A program made the translations under genes and the position numbers. A stretch of DNA of 64,000 bases from an uncultured Pelagibacteraceae bacterium. Its GTDB lineage: Bacteria; Pseudomonadota; Alphaproteobacteria; Pelagibacterales; Pelagibacteraceae. Below, one piece after another: positions 8,770 through 19,042 of the stretch. A model generated the notes under the pieces. The model had not been told where the DNA came from. It saw nothing but the letters and a program-made list of their open reading frames with translations, and made no database searches. The stretch spans positions 124,001 through 188,000 of the forward strand of contig CACJEC010000001.1 in the NCBI GenBank assembly GCA_902592325.1, read 5' to 3'. Each line of letters starts with the position of its first letter. The first letter of the stretch is position 1.

Positions 8770-9851
8770 TTTTTTTCAATATAAATTGAAGAACTTGGAA
8801 ACGCGAATGAAGCTTTATTATTTTCTACGATTTGTTTAATTTCTATCGCCAATTTTTCTTTTACAGAAAGCCATTCATTCCAACTATCTGATTTTGTAAA
8901 ACATCGAACATACATATCGATTGAACTATCTGAAAATTTGTCAACTCTAACTGCAATTCCAATGTTTATATTAAAGTCCTCACTTTTTTTTATATGATCT
9001 TCAATTTGATTTCGGATAGTCTTTAGTTGATCAACTGTTGTATCATATTGAAGAGTAATGATCCAGCTTATCAACCAGTTGGAGGTTTCACTAACATTAA
9101 CAACTGCATTTTCTGCAAACTGAAAATTTGGGATGATTGCTAATGACTTATCAAATTTTCTGATTGTTGTTGATCTAAATCCAATTTTTTCAACTATACC
9201 TTCTATTATTCCATCAACTAAAATCCAATCACCTATTTTAAATCTTTTTTCAACAAGGACTAAAATTCCTGAAATTAAATTTTTGAATAAATCTTGAGCA
9301 CCTAATGCAACAGCAACACCAAACAATCCAAGTCCAGCAATAATAGGTCCAATTTTTATCCCCCACAATTCAAGCACTGCTGCGAGACCTAAAATAAAAA
9401 TTAATATTTTAAGTGATTTTATGATCCAACCAATTAATTCTCTTGTTAAAATTTTATCTAGTCCACTTAAAATATAAGAAATAGGTTCAATAATTTGGTG
9501 AATAACCCAAAAAATTAAAATTGTAATTAAAGTTCTATTAATTGTATCCGCTACTTCTCTACCCTCATTGGAAAATGTCATGTAGTAACTAGCTATAAAA
9601 AAACCTAAAACAATTGGTAAAAATCTTGCTGGCCCTTCTAACGCTTTTACAAAAGTATCATCTAATTTGTTAGTAGTTTTTTTTGATATTATCTCCAGTT
9701 TTTTAATAATTAACTTACTAATTAAACCTCTAAATATCAAAAATATTAGAAATATTCCTATTCCAATTAAAATTTGAAAAATGTCTACGCCAAGAATACC
9801 TTTATTCCATACAGACAAAAAAATTTCTGAAAAATTATTTATTAAATCCAT
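8766..9851 (-). CDS. MscS-family mechanosensitive channel
   Basis: GLFGVAVALGAQDLFKNLISGILVLVEKRFKIGDWI pore/beta-domain motif. Confidence 0.93.
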   Translation of the reverse strand: MDLINNFSEIFLSVWNKGILGVDIFQILIGIGIFLIFLIFRGLISKLIIKKLEIISKKTTNKLDDTFVKALEGPARFLPIVLGFFIASYYMTFSNEGREVADTINRTLITILIFWVIHQIIEPISYILSGLDKILTRELIGWIIKSLKILIFILGLAAVLELWGIKIGPIIAGLGLFGVAVALGAQDLFKNLISGILVLVEKRFKIGDWILVDGIIEGIVEKIGFRSTTIRKFDKSLAIIPNFQFAENAVVNVSETSNWLISWIITLQYDTTVDQLKTIRNQIEDHIKKSEDFNINIGIAVRVDKFSDSSIDMYVRCFTKSDSWNEWLSVKEKLAIEIKQIVENNKASFAFPSSSIYIEKK

Positions 9852-9853
9852 GG

Positions 9854-10552
9854 CTAAATTTTATATAACAAAAACTCTTCTTCTCCAGGGTTAAAAAGAA
9901 AAATCTTTTTCCATTTAATTTCATTCAATATTGATGAGGTTTTTTCACCTATACACATCAAATTAGTATTCATCCAAAGGGTTTCGGACTGATGGATTTT
10001 GATGAATTTCAAAAAACTTAACGCACTATTTTGAGAATATACATAAACAATATCAGGCATATTAGACTTAAGTGCCTTAATAAAATTTTCATCGAATTTT
10101 TCATTGTACCTTGTACGATAATTAATAATTCTTCTTACATCATACCCTTCTTTTGATAATTTTTGATCAAGATCCATGGAGATTGTTTCACCACTTACAT
10201 AAATTAATTTCCCATTTTTTTTATCGAAATTTTGTAGAATTAACTCCTTTAGATTTTCAACATTTCCTTCTGCTGCGATAACATTTTGAAATCCAACACT
10301 TCTAGCTTTTTTTTCTGTAGCATTACCCACACAAAAACATAAACACTCTTTATCAATTTTTTTAATATCTAAAAATTTTATAGCGTTGGCACTTGTAAAA
10401 ATAATAGCTTTAAAATCTGAAAAGTTAATCTCCTTGTAATTTAGCTTTTCTATAATTAACAATGGAAGATTTGAAACTTGGTGACCTAAATTTTGAAATT
10501 TTAAAATCATTTCAGAACAATCTTCTAAAGATCTAGTTAACAAAATATGCAT
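9854..10552 (-). CDS. hemD: Uroporphyrinogen-III synthase
   Basis: HemD fold signatures (LTRSLEDC, IFTSANAIKFL, VYVYSQNSALSFL, CIGEKTSSIL); adjacent to hemC. Confidence 0.85.
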   Translation of the reverse strand: MHILLTRSLEDCSEMILKFQNLGHQVSNLPLLIIEKLNYKEINFSDFKAIIFTSANAIKFLDIKKIDKECLCFCVGNATEKKARSVGFQNVIAAEGNVENLKELILQNFDKKNGKLIYVSGETISMDLDQKLSKEGYDVRRIINYRTRYNEKFDENFIKALKSNMPDIVYVYSQNSALSFLKFIKIHQSETLWMNTNLMCIGEKTSSILNEIKWKKIFLFNPGEEEFLLYKI

Positions 10553-10553
10553 G

Positions 10554-11471
10554 TTATTTTTTATAAGAATTATTAGACTTCATTTTTAACATTTTTCCCA
10601 CATCGTTACCTAATTCTTTTGAATTTTTTATTTCTGAAGATTTTTTTTCATAAAACCTTTGAGACCCATCTAAAGAAAAAAGTTCTGCTTCCAAAATTAT
10701 TTTATTTTCTTCTACCATAGCATGAACACCTACTGCTGTCTCACAATCTCCTTCTAAAACTTTCAAAACATTTCTTTCAGCATTAGCTCTTTGATAAGTT
10801 TCATTATGATTAATTTTTTTTAATATTGAAATTATTTCTTTATCATCTTCACGACATTGTAGTGAAATAATACCTTGCCCAGCACTTGGAATTAATTCTC
10901 TTACTGAAAATATCTCTGAAATTTGATGATTTAATTTTAAAGATTGAACGCCTGCATAAGATAAAATTATAGCATCGTATAATCCATCTTTTAATTTTTT
11001 AATTCTCGTATCAACATTTCCTCGTATAAGCTTACAATTAAGATCTGATCTAATATTTTTAATTTGAAATTCTCTTCTTAAGGAAGAAGTTCCAATTATT
11101 GAATTTGATTTTAATTCTTTTAATTTTTTTTTATTATTAGTTATTAAAATTTCTCTAGGATCATTTCTCTCTAGAAATGTATCTACAATTAAACCTTTAG
11201 TCTCTAAAGCAGGTAGGTCTTTTAAAGCATGAACTGCTATATCAATATTTTTTGCTTTAAGCTCCTTTTCAATATTTTTAGAAAATAAACCCTTTCCTCC
11301 AACTTCAGATAACCGAACATCCTGAACTTGATCACCTTTTGTGGTAATTCCTTTAATTTCAACATCTTGATCTTTTAAATTTGTATTATCAATAATTTTA
11401 TCTTTAGCAATTTTTGCATAAATTAATGCCAGCTTACTGTTTCTTGATCCTATTATAATTTTTTTACTCAT
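10554..11471 (-). CDS. hemC: Hydroxymethylbilane synthase (start trimmed from the track ORF to MSKKIIIGSRNSK)
   Basis: IIGSRNSKLALIYAK; HALKDLPA; SSLRREFQ; LEGDCETAVGVHA; the 63-aa track extension overlaps tsaD and is not HemC-like. Confidence 0.95.
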   Translation of the reverse strand: MSKKIIIGSRNSKLALIYAKIAKDKIIDNTNLKDQDVEIKGITTKGDQVQDVRLSEVGGKGLFSKNIEKELKAKNIDIAVHALKDLPALETKGLIVDTFLERNDPREILITNNKKKLKELKSNSIIGTSSLRREFQIKNIRSDLNCKLIRGNVDTRIKKLKDGLYDAIILSYAGVQSLKLNHQISEIFSVRELIPSAGQGIISLQCREDDKEIISILKKINHNETYQRANAERNVLKVLEGDCETAVGVHAMVEENKIILEAELFSLDGSQRFYEKKSSEIKNSKELGNDVGKMLKMKSNNSYKK

Positions 11472-11526
11472 AAATAATTTATTTCTTACTTGTATTGAGA
11501 TTGTACAATTAATAAAAACTATTTGA

Positions 11527-12600
11527 ATGAGTAAAAAACCTTTAATTCTTGGGATTGAAACAAGCTGTGACGAGACGGCCGCCTCCTTAATAACTGAAAA
11601 TGAACAAGGAATACCTATTATTTTATCAAATATTGTTTCAAGCCAAACTGATGTGCACAAAAAATTTGGGGGAGTAGTTCCAGAATTGGCGGCTAGATCT
11701 CATTTAGAAAAAATTGATTGGATTGTTCAAAAAGCAATTAATGATAGTGGAAAAAAAATTGATGAAATTGATGCTGTAGCATCTACAGCAGGACCTGGTT
11801 TAATAGTTTGTTTATCAATAGGGTTAAGCTTTGGTAAAGCTTTGGCCGCATCATTAAATAAACCTTTTATAGCAGTTAATCATTTAGAAGGTCATGCTTT
11901 AAGCCCAAAACTTGGATTGGTTTTAAATTATCCATACTTACTTTTGTTAATTTCTGGTGGACATTCACAATTTTTAAATGTTCAAGATCTTGGAAAGTAT
12001 AAAAGATTAGGCACAACTATTGATGATGCTTTAGGTGAAGCATTTGACAAAACTGCAAAACTTTTAGGAATAGAATTTCCTGGTGGGCCAAAAATTGAAG
12101 TCCTGGCTAAAAAAGGTAATCCAAATAAATATGATTTACCAAAACCAATATTTAATAAAGGTGGTTGTAATTTATCTTTTGCTGGACTTAAGACAGCAAT
12201 TTTAAAAATAACTAAAAATATTAAAACTGAACAAGAAAAATTTGATCTTGCCGCATCATTTCAAAAAACAGTGGAAGAAATTTTACATAAAAAAACTAAA
12301 ATTGCTTTTAAAGAATTTGAAAAACAAAACAATCTTAAGGAAAAAATATTTGTAGTCGCTGGTGGTGTTGCTGCGAATAAAAATATCAGATCTATGTTAA
12401 TAAATTTATGTAAAGAACAAAATTATAAAAGCGTATTTCCTCCAATAGAACTATGTGGTGACAATGCTGCTATGATTGCAACAGTTGGTTTAGAAAAATT
12501 TAAACAAAAACAATTTAATAATCTAGATCATCCAGCAAAACCAAGGTGGCCGTTAGATGAAAATGCAGCTTTTCTTAAAGGTGCAGGAGTACAGTTGTAA
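11527..12600 (+). CDS. tsaD: tRNA N6-adenosine threonylcarbamoyltransferase
   Basis: GIETSCDETAAS; VNHLEGHALSP; ISGGHSQF; GGVAANKNIR. Confidence 0.97.
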   Translation: MSKKPLILGIETSCDETAASLITENEQGIPIILSNIVSSQTDVHKKFGGVVPELAARSHLEKIDWIVQKAINDSGKKIDEIDAVASTAGPGLIVCLSIGLSFGKALAASLNKPFIAVNHLEGHALSPKLGLVLNYPYLLLLISGGHSQFLNVQDLGKYKRLGTTIDDALGEAFDKTAKLLGIEFPGGPKIEVLAKKGNPNKYDLPKPIFNKGGCNLSFAGLKTAILKITKNIKTEQEKFDLAASFQKTVEEILHKKTKIAFKEFEKQNNLKEKIFVVAGGVAANKNIRSMLINLCKEQNYKSVFPPIELCGDNAAMIATVGLEKFKQKQFNNLDHPAKPRWPLDENAAFLKGAGVQL

Positions 12601-13013
12601 TGCAATACTGGTTAATGAAATCAGAACCAGATGTTTGGTCCATTGATCAACAGATGAAAAAAGGAGTTAAAGGTGTGCCTTGGGATGGTGTTAGAAATTA
12701 TCAGGCAGCAAAAAACTTAAAATTAATGAAAAAAGGTGATCAATGTTTTTTTTATCATTCAAATATAGGAAAAGAGATTGTGGGTATTGTAGAGGTCATC
12801 AAAGAGGCTTATTTAGATAAAACAGATAAATCTGGTCGATTTGTGGCTGTAACGGTTAAGTTTTTAAAAAAACTAGATAAACCAGTCAGTCTAAATGAAA
12901 TCAAAAAAAACAAGCAATTAAGCCATTTATCCTTAATTAAACAAAGTAGATTATCTGTAATGTCAATAGATTCTAAAAGCTGGAAAATTTTGAACAACAT
13001 GAGTAAAATTTAG
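12600..13013 (+). CDS. EVE (PUA-like) domain protein
   Basis: YWLMKSEPDVWSIDQ; WDGVRNYQAAKNLKLMKKGDQCFFYHSN. Confidence 0.93.
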   Translation: MQYWLMKSEPDVWSIDQQMKKGVKGVPWDGVRNYQAAKNLKLMKKGDQCFFYHSNIGKEIVGIVEVIKEAYLDKTDKSGRFVAVTVKFLKKLDKPVSLNEIKKNKQLSHLSLIKQSRLSVMSIDSKSWKILNNMSKI

Positions 13014-13028
13014 ATATAAATCTAAGAT

Positions 13029-15113
13029 ATGCCTAAAAAAAAGAAAAAAAGAAAAAATAAAAAAAAACCTTCTAAAAAAAAAAGAGTAAAAAAAAAGGTT
13101 AATAAACTTTCAAGAAAAAAAACAAAAAAAATTTCAAGAAAAAAGAAAAAAAGAAAAAGTAATGGAGTAGATACACCATCTGAATTAATTATTAAAACTA
13201 GACATGAATGGGTTAAGTCAAGCCTAGCAAATAAAACGCAATATCAAAAGAATTATAAAGAATCGATAAAAAATAATGATGGTTTTTGGAAAAAAGAAGG
13301 GAAAAGAATAACTTGGATAAAACCTTATAAGAAAATTAAAGATGTAAAATATAATTCTAAGGATGTTAAAATTAAATGGTTCTATGACGGAACTTTAAAT
13401 GCTTCAGCGAATTGTATTGACAGGCATTTAAAAGATAAAAAAGATAAGACTGCAATAATTTGGGTTGGAGATAATCCAAAAGATAGTCAAAAAATTTCAT
13501 ATAAACAACTTCATCAAAAAGTATCCAAAGCTGCGAATGGTTTAAAAAAATTAGGAATTAAAAAAGGAGACAGGGTTACAATTTATTTAACAATGATTCC
13601 AGAACTTGCAATTTTAATGTTAGCTTGTGCAAGAATTGGCGCCGTACATTCAATCATTTTTGGTGGTTTTTCAGCTGACTCTATATCTGGCAGAGTAAAT
13701 GATTGTGAGTCAGAATATATTATTACAGCAGATGAAGGTGTAAGAGGAGGAAAAACAATTCCTTTGAAAGCTACAACAGACGAGGCATTACAAAGCTGTC
13801 CTAATGTTAAAAAATGTATAGTAGTCAAAAGAACAGGAAATGAAATTGGATGGAACGATTACAGAGACATTTGGTATCATGATTTAATTAAAGATGTTTC
13901 CTCTCATTGCGAACCAGAAGAAATGGAAGCAGAAGATCCATTATTTATCTTATACACATCCGGATCAACGGGAAAACCAAAGGGTGTGTTACATACCACT
14001 GGTGGTTATATGGTTTATGCTTCAATGACACATCAATATATTTTTAATTACAAACCAAAAGATGTTTACTGGTGCACTGCAGACATTGGTTGGGTCACTG
14101 GACATAGTTATATTATTTATGGGCCTCTTGCTAATGGTGCAACTACTATGATGTTTGAAGGTATCCCTAATTATCCTGATAGCTCTAGATGGTGGCAGAT
14201 TATTGATAGATATAAAGTAAATACTTTTTACACAGCACCAACTGCTATTAGGGCATTAATGAGAGAGGGCGATGGTCCAGTAAATAAAACTTCTAGAAAA
14301 TCATTGAAGTTATTAGGTACTGTAGGTGAACCAATAAATCCAGAAGCTTGGATGTGGTACTACAAAAAAGTAGGAAATTCTAAATGCCCAATAGTTGATA
14401 CCTGGTGGCAAACAGAAACTGGTGGAATTATGATATCCCCACAAACAGGCGCTATGCCACTTAAACCAGGTTCAGCTTCAAAACCTTTTTATGGAATTAA
14501 GCCTGCGCTTTTGAATAAGGATGGAAAAGAAATAAAAGGTGCAGGTGAAGGAAGACTTTGTATTTCTCAATCTTGGCCTGGACAAATGAGAACGGTCTAC
14601 GGAGACCATCAAAGATTTATAGATACTTACTTTTCTCAATTCGAAGGAAAATATTTTACTGGTGATGGATGTAAAAGAGACAAAGATGGATATTATTGGA
14701 TTACAGGAAGGGTTGATGATGTAATTATAGTATCTGGTCATAATCTAGGTACAGCAGAAATTGAAAGTGCATTTGTTGCTCATCCCAAAGTAGCTGAGGC
14801 AGCTGTTGTTGGCTATCCTCACGATATAAAAGGAAATGGATTGTATTGTTATGTAACCTTAAACGCTGGTGAACCAGAAACTGGTGAACTTGAAAGGGAT
14901 TTAAAACTTTGGGTAAGAAAGCAAATAGGCCCTCTTGCTACACCTGATTTAATTCATTTTACTCCAGGATTACCAAAAACAAGATCTGGAAAAATTATGA
15001 GAAGAATTTTAAGAAAAATAGCTGCAAATGAACATGATCAATTAGGAGATACTACAACTTTAGCAGACCCAAGTGTTGTTCAAAGTTTAGTTGATAATAG
15101 AAAAAATAATTAA
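13029..15113 (+). CDS. acs: Acetyl-CoA synthetase with Lys/Arg-rich N-terminal extension
   Basis: [53 protein letters not shown]-terminus [23 protein letters not shown]... Confidence 0.96.
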   Translation: MPKKKKKRKNKKKPSKKKRVKKKVNKLSRKKTKKISRKKKKRKSNGVDTPSELIIKTRHEWVKSSLANKTQYQKNYKESIKNNDGFWKKEGKRITWIKPYKKIKDVKYNSKDVKIKWFYDGTLNASANCIDRHLKDKKDKTAIIWVGDNPKDSQKISYKQLHQKVSKAANGLKKLGIKKGDRVTIYLTMIPELAILMLACARIGAVHSIIFGGFSADSISGRVNDCESEYIITADEGVRGGKTIPLKATTDEALQSCPNVKKCIVVKRTGNEIGWNDYRDIWYHDLIKDVSSHCEPEEMEAEDPLFILYTSGSTGKPKGVLHTTGGYMVYASMTHQYIFNYKPKDVYWCTADIGWVTGHSYIIYGPLANGATTMMFEGIPNYPDSSRWWQIIDRYKVNTFYTAPTAIRALMREGDGPVNKTSRKSLKLLGTVGEPINPEAWMWYYKKVGNSKCPIVDTWWQTETGGIMISPQTGAMPLKPGSASKPFYGIKPALLNKDGKEIKGAGEGRLCISQSWPGQMRTVYGDHQRFIDTYFSQFEGKYFTGDGCKRDKDGYYWITGRVDDVIIVSGHNLGTAEIESAFVAHPKVAEAAVVGYPHDIKGNGLYCYVTLNAGEPETGELERDLKLWVRKQIGPLATPDLIHFTPGLPKTRSGKIMRRILRKIAANEHDQLGDTTTLADPSVVQSLVDNRKNN

Positions 15114-15733
15114 AACTCAACTCTGTCTTTAAATTCTTTTTTTATTATATCCCATTTTAAAATTACAGAATTCAAAACTATTTTTCTATCAAGAGTTTTT
15201 AACTCATCAGCAATAGGTGCCCACTTATATAATGAAAGAGCACTAGGATTAAAAGGAAGATCATCATAGTATTTATTCCAATCAATAGAATTTAATCTTT
15301 CATTAAAATTTTTTTTTGCTTCTTCAATAATGTCTAATGGCATACTGTTAGTACTTTCATCATCTAAAATTTTTAAAAAAATCTCTTTAGCATTATTTTC
15401 TTCTTCTAACTTAAAATGAACTTTAATATATGAAAATGTATAGAAAGTAAGATCCTGAAGAGAAACAGCGTAAATATTCCATTTTGCTTTATTCACAGAC
15501 TCCATAAATTCATCATTCTCAAAATGAAGAACATATCTTGTGCCCATTCTTGTCTTTAAGTAATTATAAAGAGTCACTTGAGAAACCCATGCTGCTTTTG
15601 TTTGAATAAATTTTTCTAATTCATCAAAATTTTTAATTTTTTTTTTAGGTATGAATGCTTTAAAAAGAGAGAAAAAATAAACTTTAAAATCATTTAAAGT
15701 TAAATCTCTCCAAGTTGGTTTTTTTTTTGTCAT
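15110..15733 (-). CDS. Conserved-looking hypothetical protein
   Basis: 207-aa ORF with coding-like composition between acs and the acetate transporter; no recognised domain. Confidence 0.7.
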   Translation of the reverse strand: MTKKKPTWRDLTLNDFKVYFFSLFKAFIPKKKIKNFDELEKFIQTKAAWVSQVTLYNYLKTRMGTRYVLHFENDEFMESVNKAKWNIYAVSLQDLTFYTFSYIKVHFKLEEENNAKEIFLKILDDESTNSMPLDIIEEAKKNFNERLNSIDWNKYYDDLPFNPSALSLYKWAPIADELKTLDRKIVLNSVILKWDIIKKEFKDRVEF

Positions 15734-15852
15734 AAATTCTATTTTTAGTAGAAAATACTGTTAAAACTAACCTAATATGTACATTTTTTACACTTTTAAT
15801 CTATCTCAGAATAGGTAAGGTTTCGCCAGTTATAACTAAAAGAGAGGTATAA

Positions 15853-16113
15853 ATGTCAAAAAATGAACAACACTGGGAAAAAACCAAAGGTTTGCTATTT
15901 GTTACTTTAGCAATCTGGTTTGTATTCTCAATTGGCATCTTCCTTTTTGGCGCTGAGATGAACGAAGTTACTGGTCCTTTTGGATATCCATTAACTTATT
16001 GGTTCACTTGTCAGGGTTCTCTTGGATTATTTGTAATCCTAATTTTCTGGTTTGCAAATAGACAAGAAAAAATTGATGAAGAATTTGGTTTCAGTGAAAA
16101 AGGAGACAGCTAA
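15853..16113 (+). CDS. DUF4212 small subunit of a sodium/solute symporter
   Basis: 86 aa, two TM; WFVFSIGIFLFGAEMNEV...GYPLTYWFTCQGSLGLFVILIFWFANRQEKIDEEFGF; overlaps SSS gene. Confidence 0.93.
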   Translation: MSKNEQHWEKTKGLLFVTLAIWFVFSIGIFLFGAEMNEVTGPFGYPLTYWFTCQGSLGLFVILIFWFANRQEKIDEEFGFSEKGDS

Positions 16114-17924
16114 TGATTAAAGGTAATTTTATAGATAACTTGCCTAAAGTTTACGGAATCTATACTGGAGGTTTTATAGGTTTCATAATCTTGATGGCAA
16201 TTGGTGAGCAGATGGGAATGACATCGAAAGCAATCGGAATTTGTTTTGTTGCTTTCACAGTAGCCATCTACGCACTTATTGGTTGGCTATCTCGTACAGC
16301 TCAAGCGAGCAATTATTACGTAGCTGGAAGACAAGTTCCAACTGTGTTCAACGGAATGGCAACAGCAGCCGACTGGATGTCTGGTGCTTCATTCGTTGCA
16401 ATGGCAGGTGGAATTTATTTTAAAGGTTATGGTTATATGGCTCTGCTCGTTGGTTGGACAGGTGGTTATGTGTTAGTTGCAACTTTACTAGCTCCGTACT
16501 TAAGAAAATTTGGTTGTTACACTGTTCCAGATTTCGTTGGTACAAGATATGGTGGTAATTTAGCAAGATTACTTGCGGTAATAGTTTTAACTGTTGCCTC
16601 ATTTACATATGTGACTGCACAAATTAATGCCACTGGTACTATCGCATCAGTTGCTTTAGATATCCCATTTCAATATGCTGTTTACATTGGATTAATAAGT
16701 ATCTTATTATGTTCAATGCTAGGTGGTATGAGAGGGGTAACTTGGACACAGGTTGCGCAATATATCGTGCTAATTATAGCTTACTTACTTCCAGTATTCT
16801 GGATCAGTAACAAAATAGGTGCGGGTTTCTTCCCACACTTCATGTTGGCTGATGAAGTAGCTAGAATTGGAGAATTAGAACAACAGTTTGGTTTTGTAAA
16901 AAATGCTGCTGCTGATCTAAAAACAGTACCTAAAGGGCTAGCAGGAATAACTAAAGCTCACTCAGCAGTTAACGCTACACCTTGGGCGTTCATCTCTTTA
17001 GCACTGGCAATGATGATGGGAACAGCTTCATTACCTCATGTTATGATGAGATTCTTTACTACTCCAAGTGTAAAAGCAGCTAGAAAATCAGTAGGTTGGT
17101 CTTTATTCTTTATCTTCTTACTTTATTCTTCTGCACCAATGTTAGCGACTATGTCTAAACTTTCGTTAATTGATCCAACATTACCAACAGGTATTATTGG
17201 TAAATCAATTGCAGAAGTTCAAGCAATAGATTGGTACCAAAACTGGAATCAAGCAAACTTAATGTTTATCAGTGACTTTAACAGCAATGGAACTGTTGAA
17301 TTAAATGAGTTTTTCATGGCTGGTAAAGCTGTTGTGTTAGCAACTCCTGAAATAGCTGGATTACCATACGTAATCTCAGGACTAGTAGCTGCTGGAGGTA
17401 TGGCTGCTGCCATGTCAACTGCAGACGGTTTGATTCTTGCGATTGCGAATGCGATCTCTCATGATGTTTATTATAAAATGATAGATCCAAAAGCTGAGAC
17501 AGCAAAAAGACTAGTTGTTGCAAGGGTACTACTTGTAGTAATTGGTTTTGCTGGAGCAACTATTGCAGCAATGGAGATTCAAGGTATCTTAGGTTCAGTG
17601 ATATGGGCTTTTGACTTTGCGATGTCTGGTTTGTTCTTCCCACTTGTACTTGGTGTATGGTGGAAACGAGCTAACAAAGAAGGTGCTATAGCTGGTATGG
17701 CTTTAGGTTTAATTTCTGGTTTTGCGTATCTAATTTGGGTGCGTAATGGTGGAAGTGGATTCCTTGGTATTACTCAGTTAACTTTTGGTATCTTTGGATC
17801 AGCTGTGAGTTTAGTAGCAATGGTTGTTGTGAGTTTGATGACTCCAGCACCAAATGCTTCAACTCAGAAAATGGTTGATGATGCTAGAGTACCTTCGGGT
17901 GCACAAGTAATTTCACAAAGATAA
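16113..17924 (+). CDS. Sodium:solute symporter, cation/acetate symporter (ActP-like, VC2705 subfamily)
   Basis: NYYVAGRQVPTVFNGMATAADWMSGASFVAMAGGIYFKGY; GLVAAGGMAAAMSTADGLILAIANAISHD. Confidence 0.93.
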   Translation: MIKGNFIDNLPKVYGIYTGGFIGFIILMAIGEQMGMTSKAIGICFVAFTVAIYALIGWLSRTAQASNYYVAGRQVPTVFNGMATAADWMSGASFVAMAGGIYFKGYGYMALLVGWTGGYVLVATLLAPYLRKFGCYTVPDFVGTRYGGNLARLLAVIVLTVASFTYVTAQINATGTIASVALDIPFQYAVYIGLISILLCSMLGGMRGVTWTQVAQYIVLIIAYLLPVFWISNKIGAGFFPHFMLADEVARIGELEQQFGFVKNAAADLKTVPKGLAGITKAHSAVNATPWAFISLALAMMMGTASLPHVMMRFFTTPSVKAARKSVGWSLFFIFLLYSSAPMLATMSKLSLIDPTLPTGIIGKSIAEVQAIDWYQNWNQANLMFISDFNSNGTVELNEFFMAGKAVVLATPEIAGLPYVISGLVAAGGMAAAMSTADGLILAIANAISHDVYYKMIDPKAETAKRLVVARVLLVVIGFAGATIAAMEIQGILGSVIWAFDFAMSGLFFPLVLGVWWKRANKEGAIAGMALGLISGFAYLIWVRNGGSGFLGITQLTFGIFGSAVSLVAMVVVSLMTPAPNASTQKMVDDARVPSGAQVISQR

Positions 17925-17935
17925 ACAATCTTTTT

Positions 17936-17964
17936 AAGGGGCGATTAATTTCGCCCCTTTTATT
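17936..17964 (+). terminator. Rho-independent terminator after the acetate symporter
   Basis: AAGGGGCGA-TTAATT-TCGCCCCTT followed by T-rich tract. Confidence 0.88.
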
Positions 17965-17993
17965 CTTCACAATTTTCAAATATAAATTCTTTA

Positions 17994-18350
17994 ATGTCTG
18001 CTAACTTTCACCCACTTGTCTATATCGTAGACTATATTCTTGGAATTATAATGTGGACCTTAATAGGAAAAGTTGCGATGAATATTTTTCAAAGGGAAGA
18101 CTCGGAATTCTTTTTTATGAAGGTTTTTGTGAAATTTACAAATCCATTACTTACTATCTTTAAGCCAATAACTCCATCTTTTATTATTCGGCCATTAGTA
18201 CCTTTATACGTTGCTTGGTTCTTTTTTATGATTAGATTTTATCTAATGCCATATGTGTTAGGGTACTCAGTTATGGGAATGCTTTCTTTTCCACTTGAAA
18301 GTGAGATATCAAGACATATTTATCAATTTTTTAATTCAATAAAATTTTAA
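17994..18350 (+). CDS. YggT-like membrane protein (tentative)
   Basis: VDYILGIIMWTLIGKVAMNIF...FVKFTNPLLTIFKPITPSFIIRPLVPLYVAWFFFMIRFYL; similar layout to YggT. Confidence 0.55.
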   Translation: MSANFHPLVYIVDYILGIIMWTLIGKVAMNIFQREDSEFFFMKVFVKFTNPLLTIFKPITPSFIIRPLVPLYVAWFFFMIRFYLMPYVLGYSVMGMLSFPLESEISRHIYQFFNSIKF

Positions 18351-18378
18351 AAATTGATACTAATTGATTTAGTTTCAA

Positions 18379-19038
18379 ATGAAAAAAATACAAATTTCAC
18401 CCTCAATTTTATCTGCAGATTTTAGTCAGTTAGGTAAAGAAATAAAAAGACTTGAAGAGGCTGGAGCTGACTTTATTCATGTCGACGTAATGGATGGCCA
18501 CTTTGTACCTAATTTAACAATTGGCCCACCTGTTATAAAAGCACTTAAAAAAAACTGCTCAATTAAATTTGATGTACATTTAATGATTTCACCAGTACAT
18601 GAATTCATTGAAGCCTATGCTGAGGCGGGCGCAGATATAATCACTATTCACCCTGAAGCAACTGAAGATTTATCAGCCTCTATTTTAAAAATTAAAAAAT
18701 TAAAAAAAAAAGTCGGGGTATCACTAAATCCAGAGACAAAAGTGAATGTAATAAAAGATTATTTAAGTCAAATTGATTTAGTTCTAATTATGAGTGTTAA
18801 TCCTGGTTTTGGAGGTCAAAAATTTATGCCTAAAGTTCTAGATAAAGTAAAAGAACTCAAAGATATCCAAAAAAATCATAATTTAAATTTTGATATTGAG
18901 ATTGATGGTGGAATTAATTTTGAAAATTCAAAACTTGTAATTGAGGCAGGGGCTAATATCCTAGTCTCAGGGACAACAATATTTAAAAGTAATAATGGAA
19001 ACATAAAAAAAAATATTGATTTACTAAAATCTTCATAA
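18379..19038 (+). CDS. rpe: Ribulose-phosphate 3-epimerase
   Basis: ISPSILSADFSQLG; HVDVMDGHFVPNLTIGP; VNPGFGGQKFMP; EIDGGI. Confidence 0.97.
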   Translation: MKKIQISPSILSADFSQLGKEIKRLEEAGADFIHVDVMDGHFVPNLTIGPPVIKALKKNCSIKFDVHLMISPVHEFIEAYAEAGADIITIHPEATEDLSASILKIKKLKKKVGVSLNPETKVNVIKDYLSQIDLVLIMSVNPGFGGQKFMPKVLDKVKELKDIQKNHNLNFDIEIDGGINFENSKLVIEAGANILVSGTTIFKSNNGNIKKNIDLLKSS

Positions 19039-19042
19039 CTAA

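Noticed and set aside
11472-11660. 63-aa N-terminal extension of hemC in the ORF track
   Set aside because: Overlaps tsaD antisense, is not HemC-like; MSKKIIIGSRNSK at 11471 is the expected N-terminus.
13032-13055. PKKKKKRK resembling a eukaryotic nuclear localisation signal
   Set aside because: Bacterial context; better treated as part of a polybasic tail than as an NLS.
16241-17559. Several 60-81 aa ORFs within the acetate symporter (e.g. 16420..16602 -, 17314..17559 -)
   Set aside because: Gln/Leu-rich shadow frames of a long conserved transporter gene.
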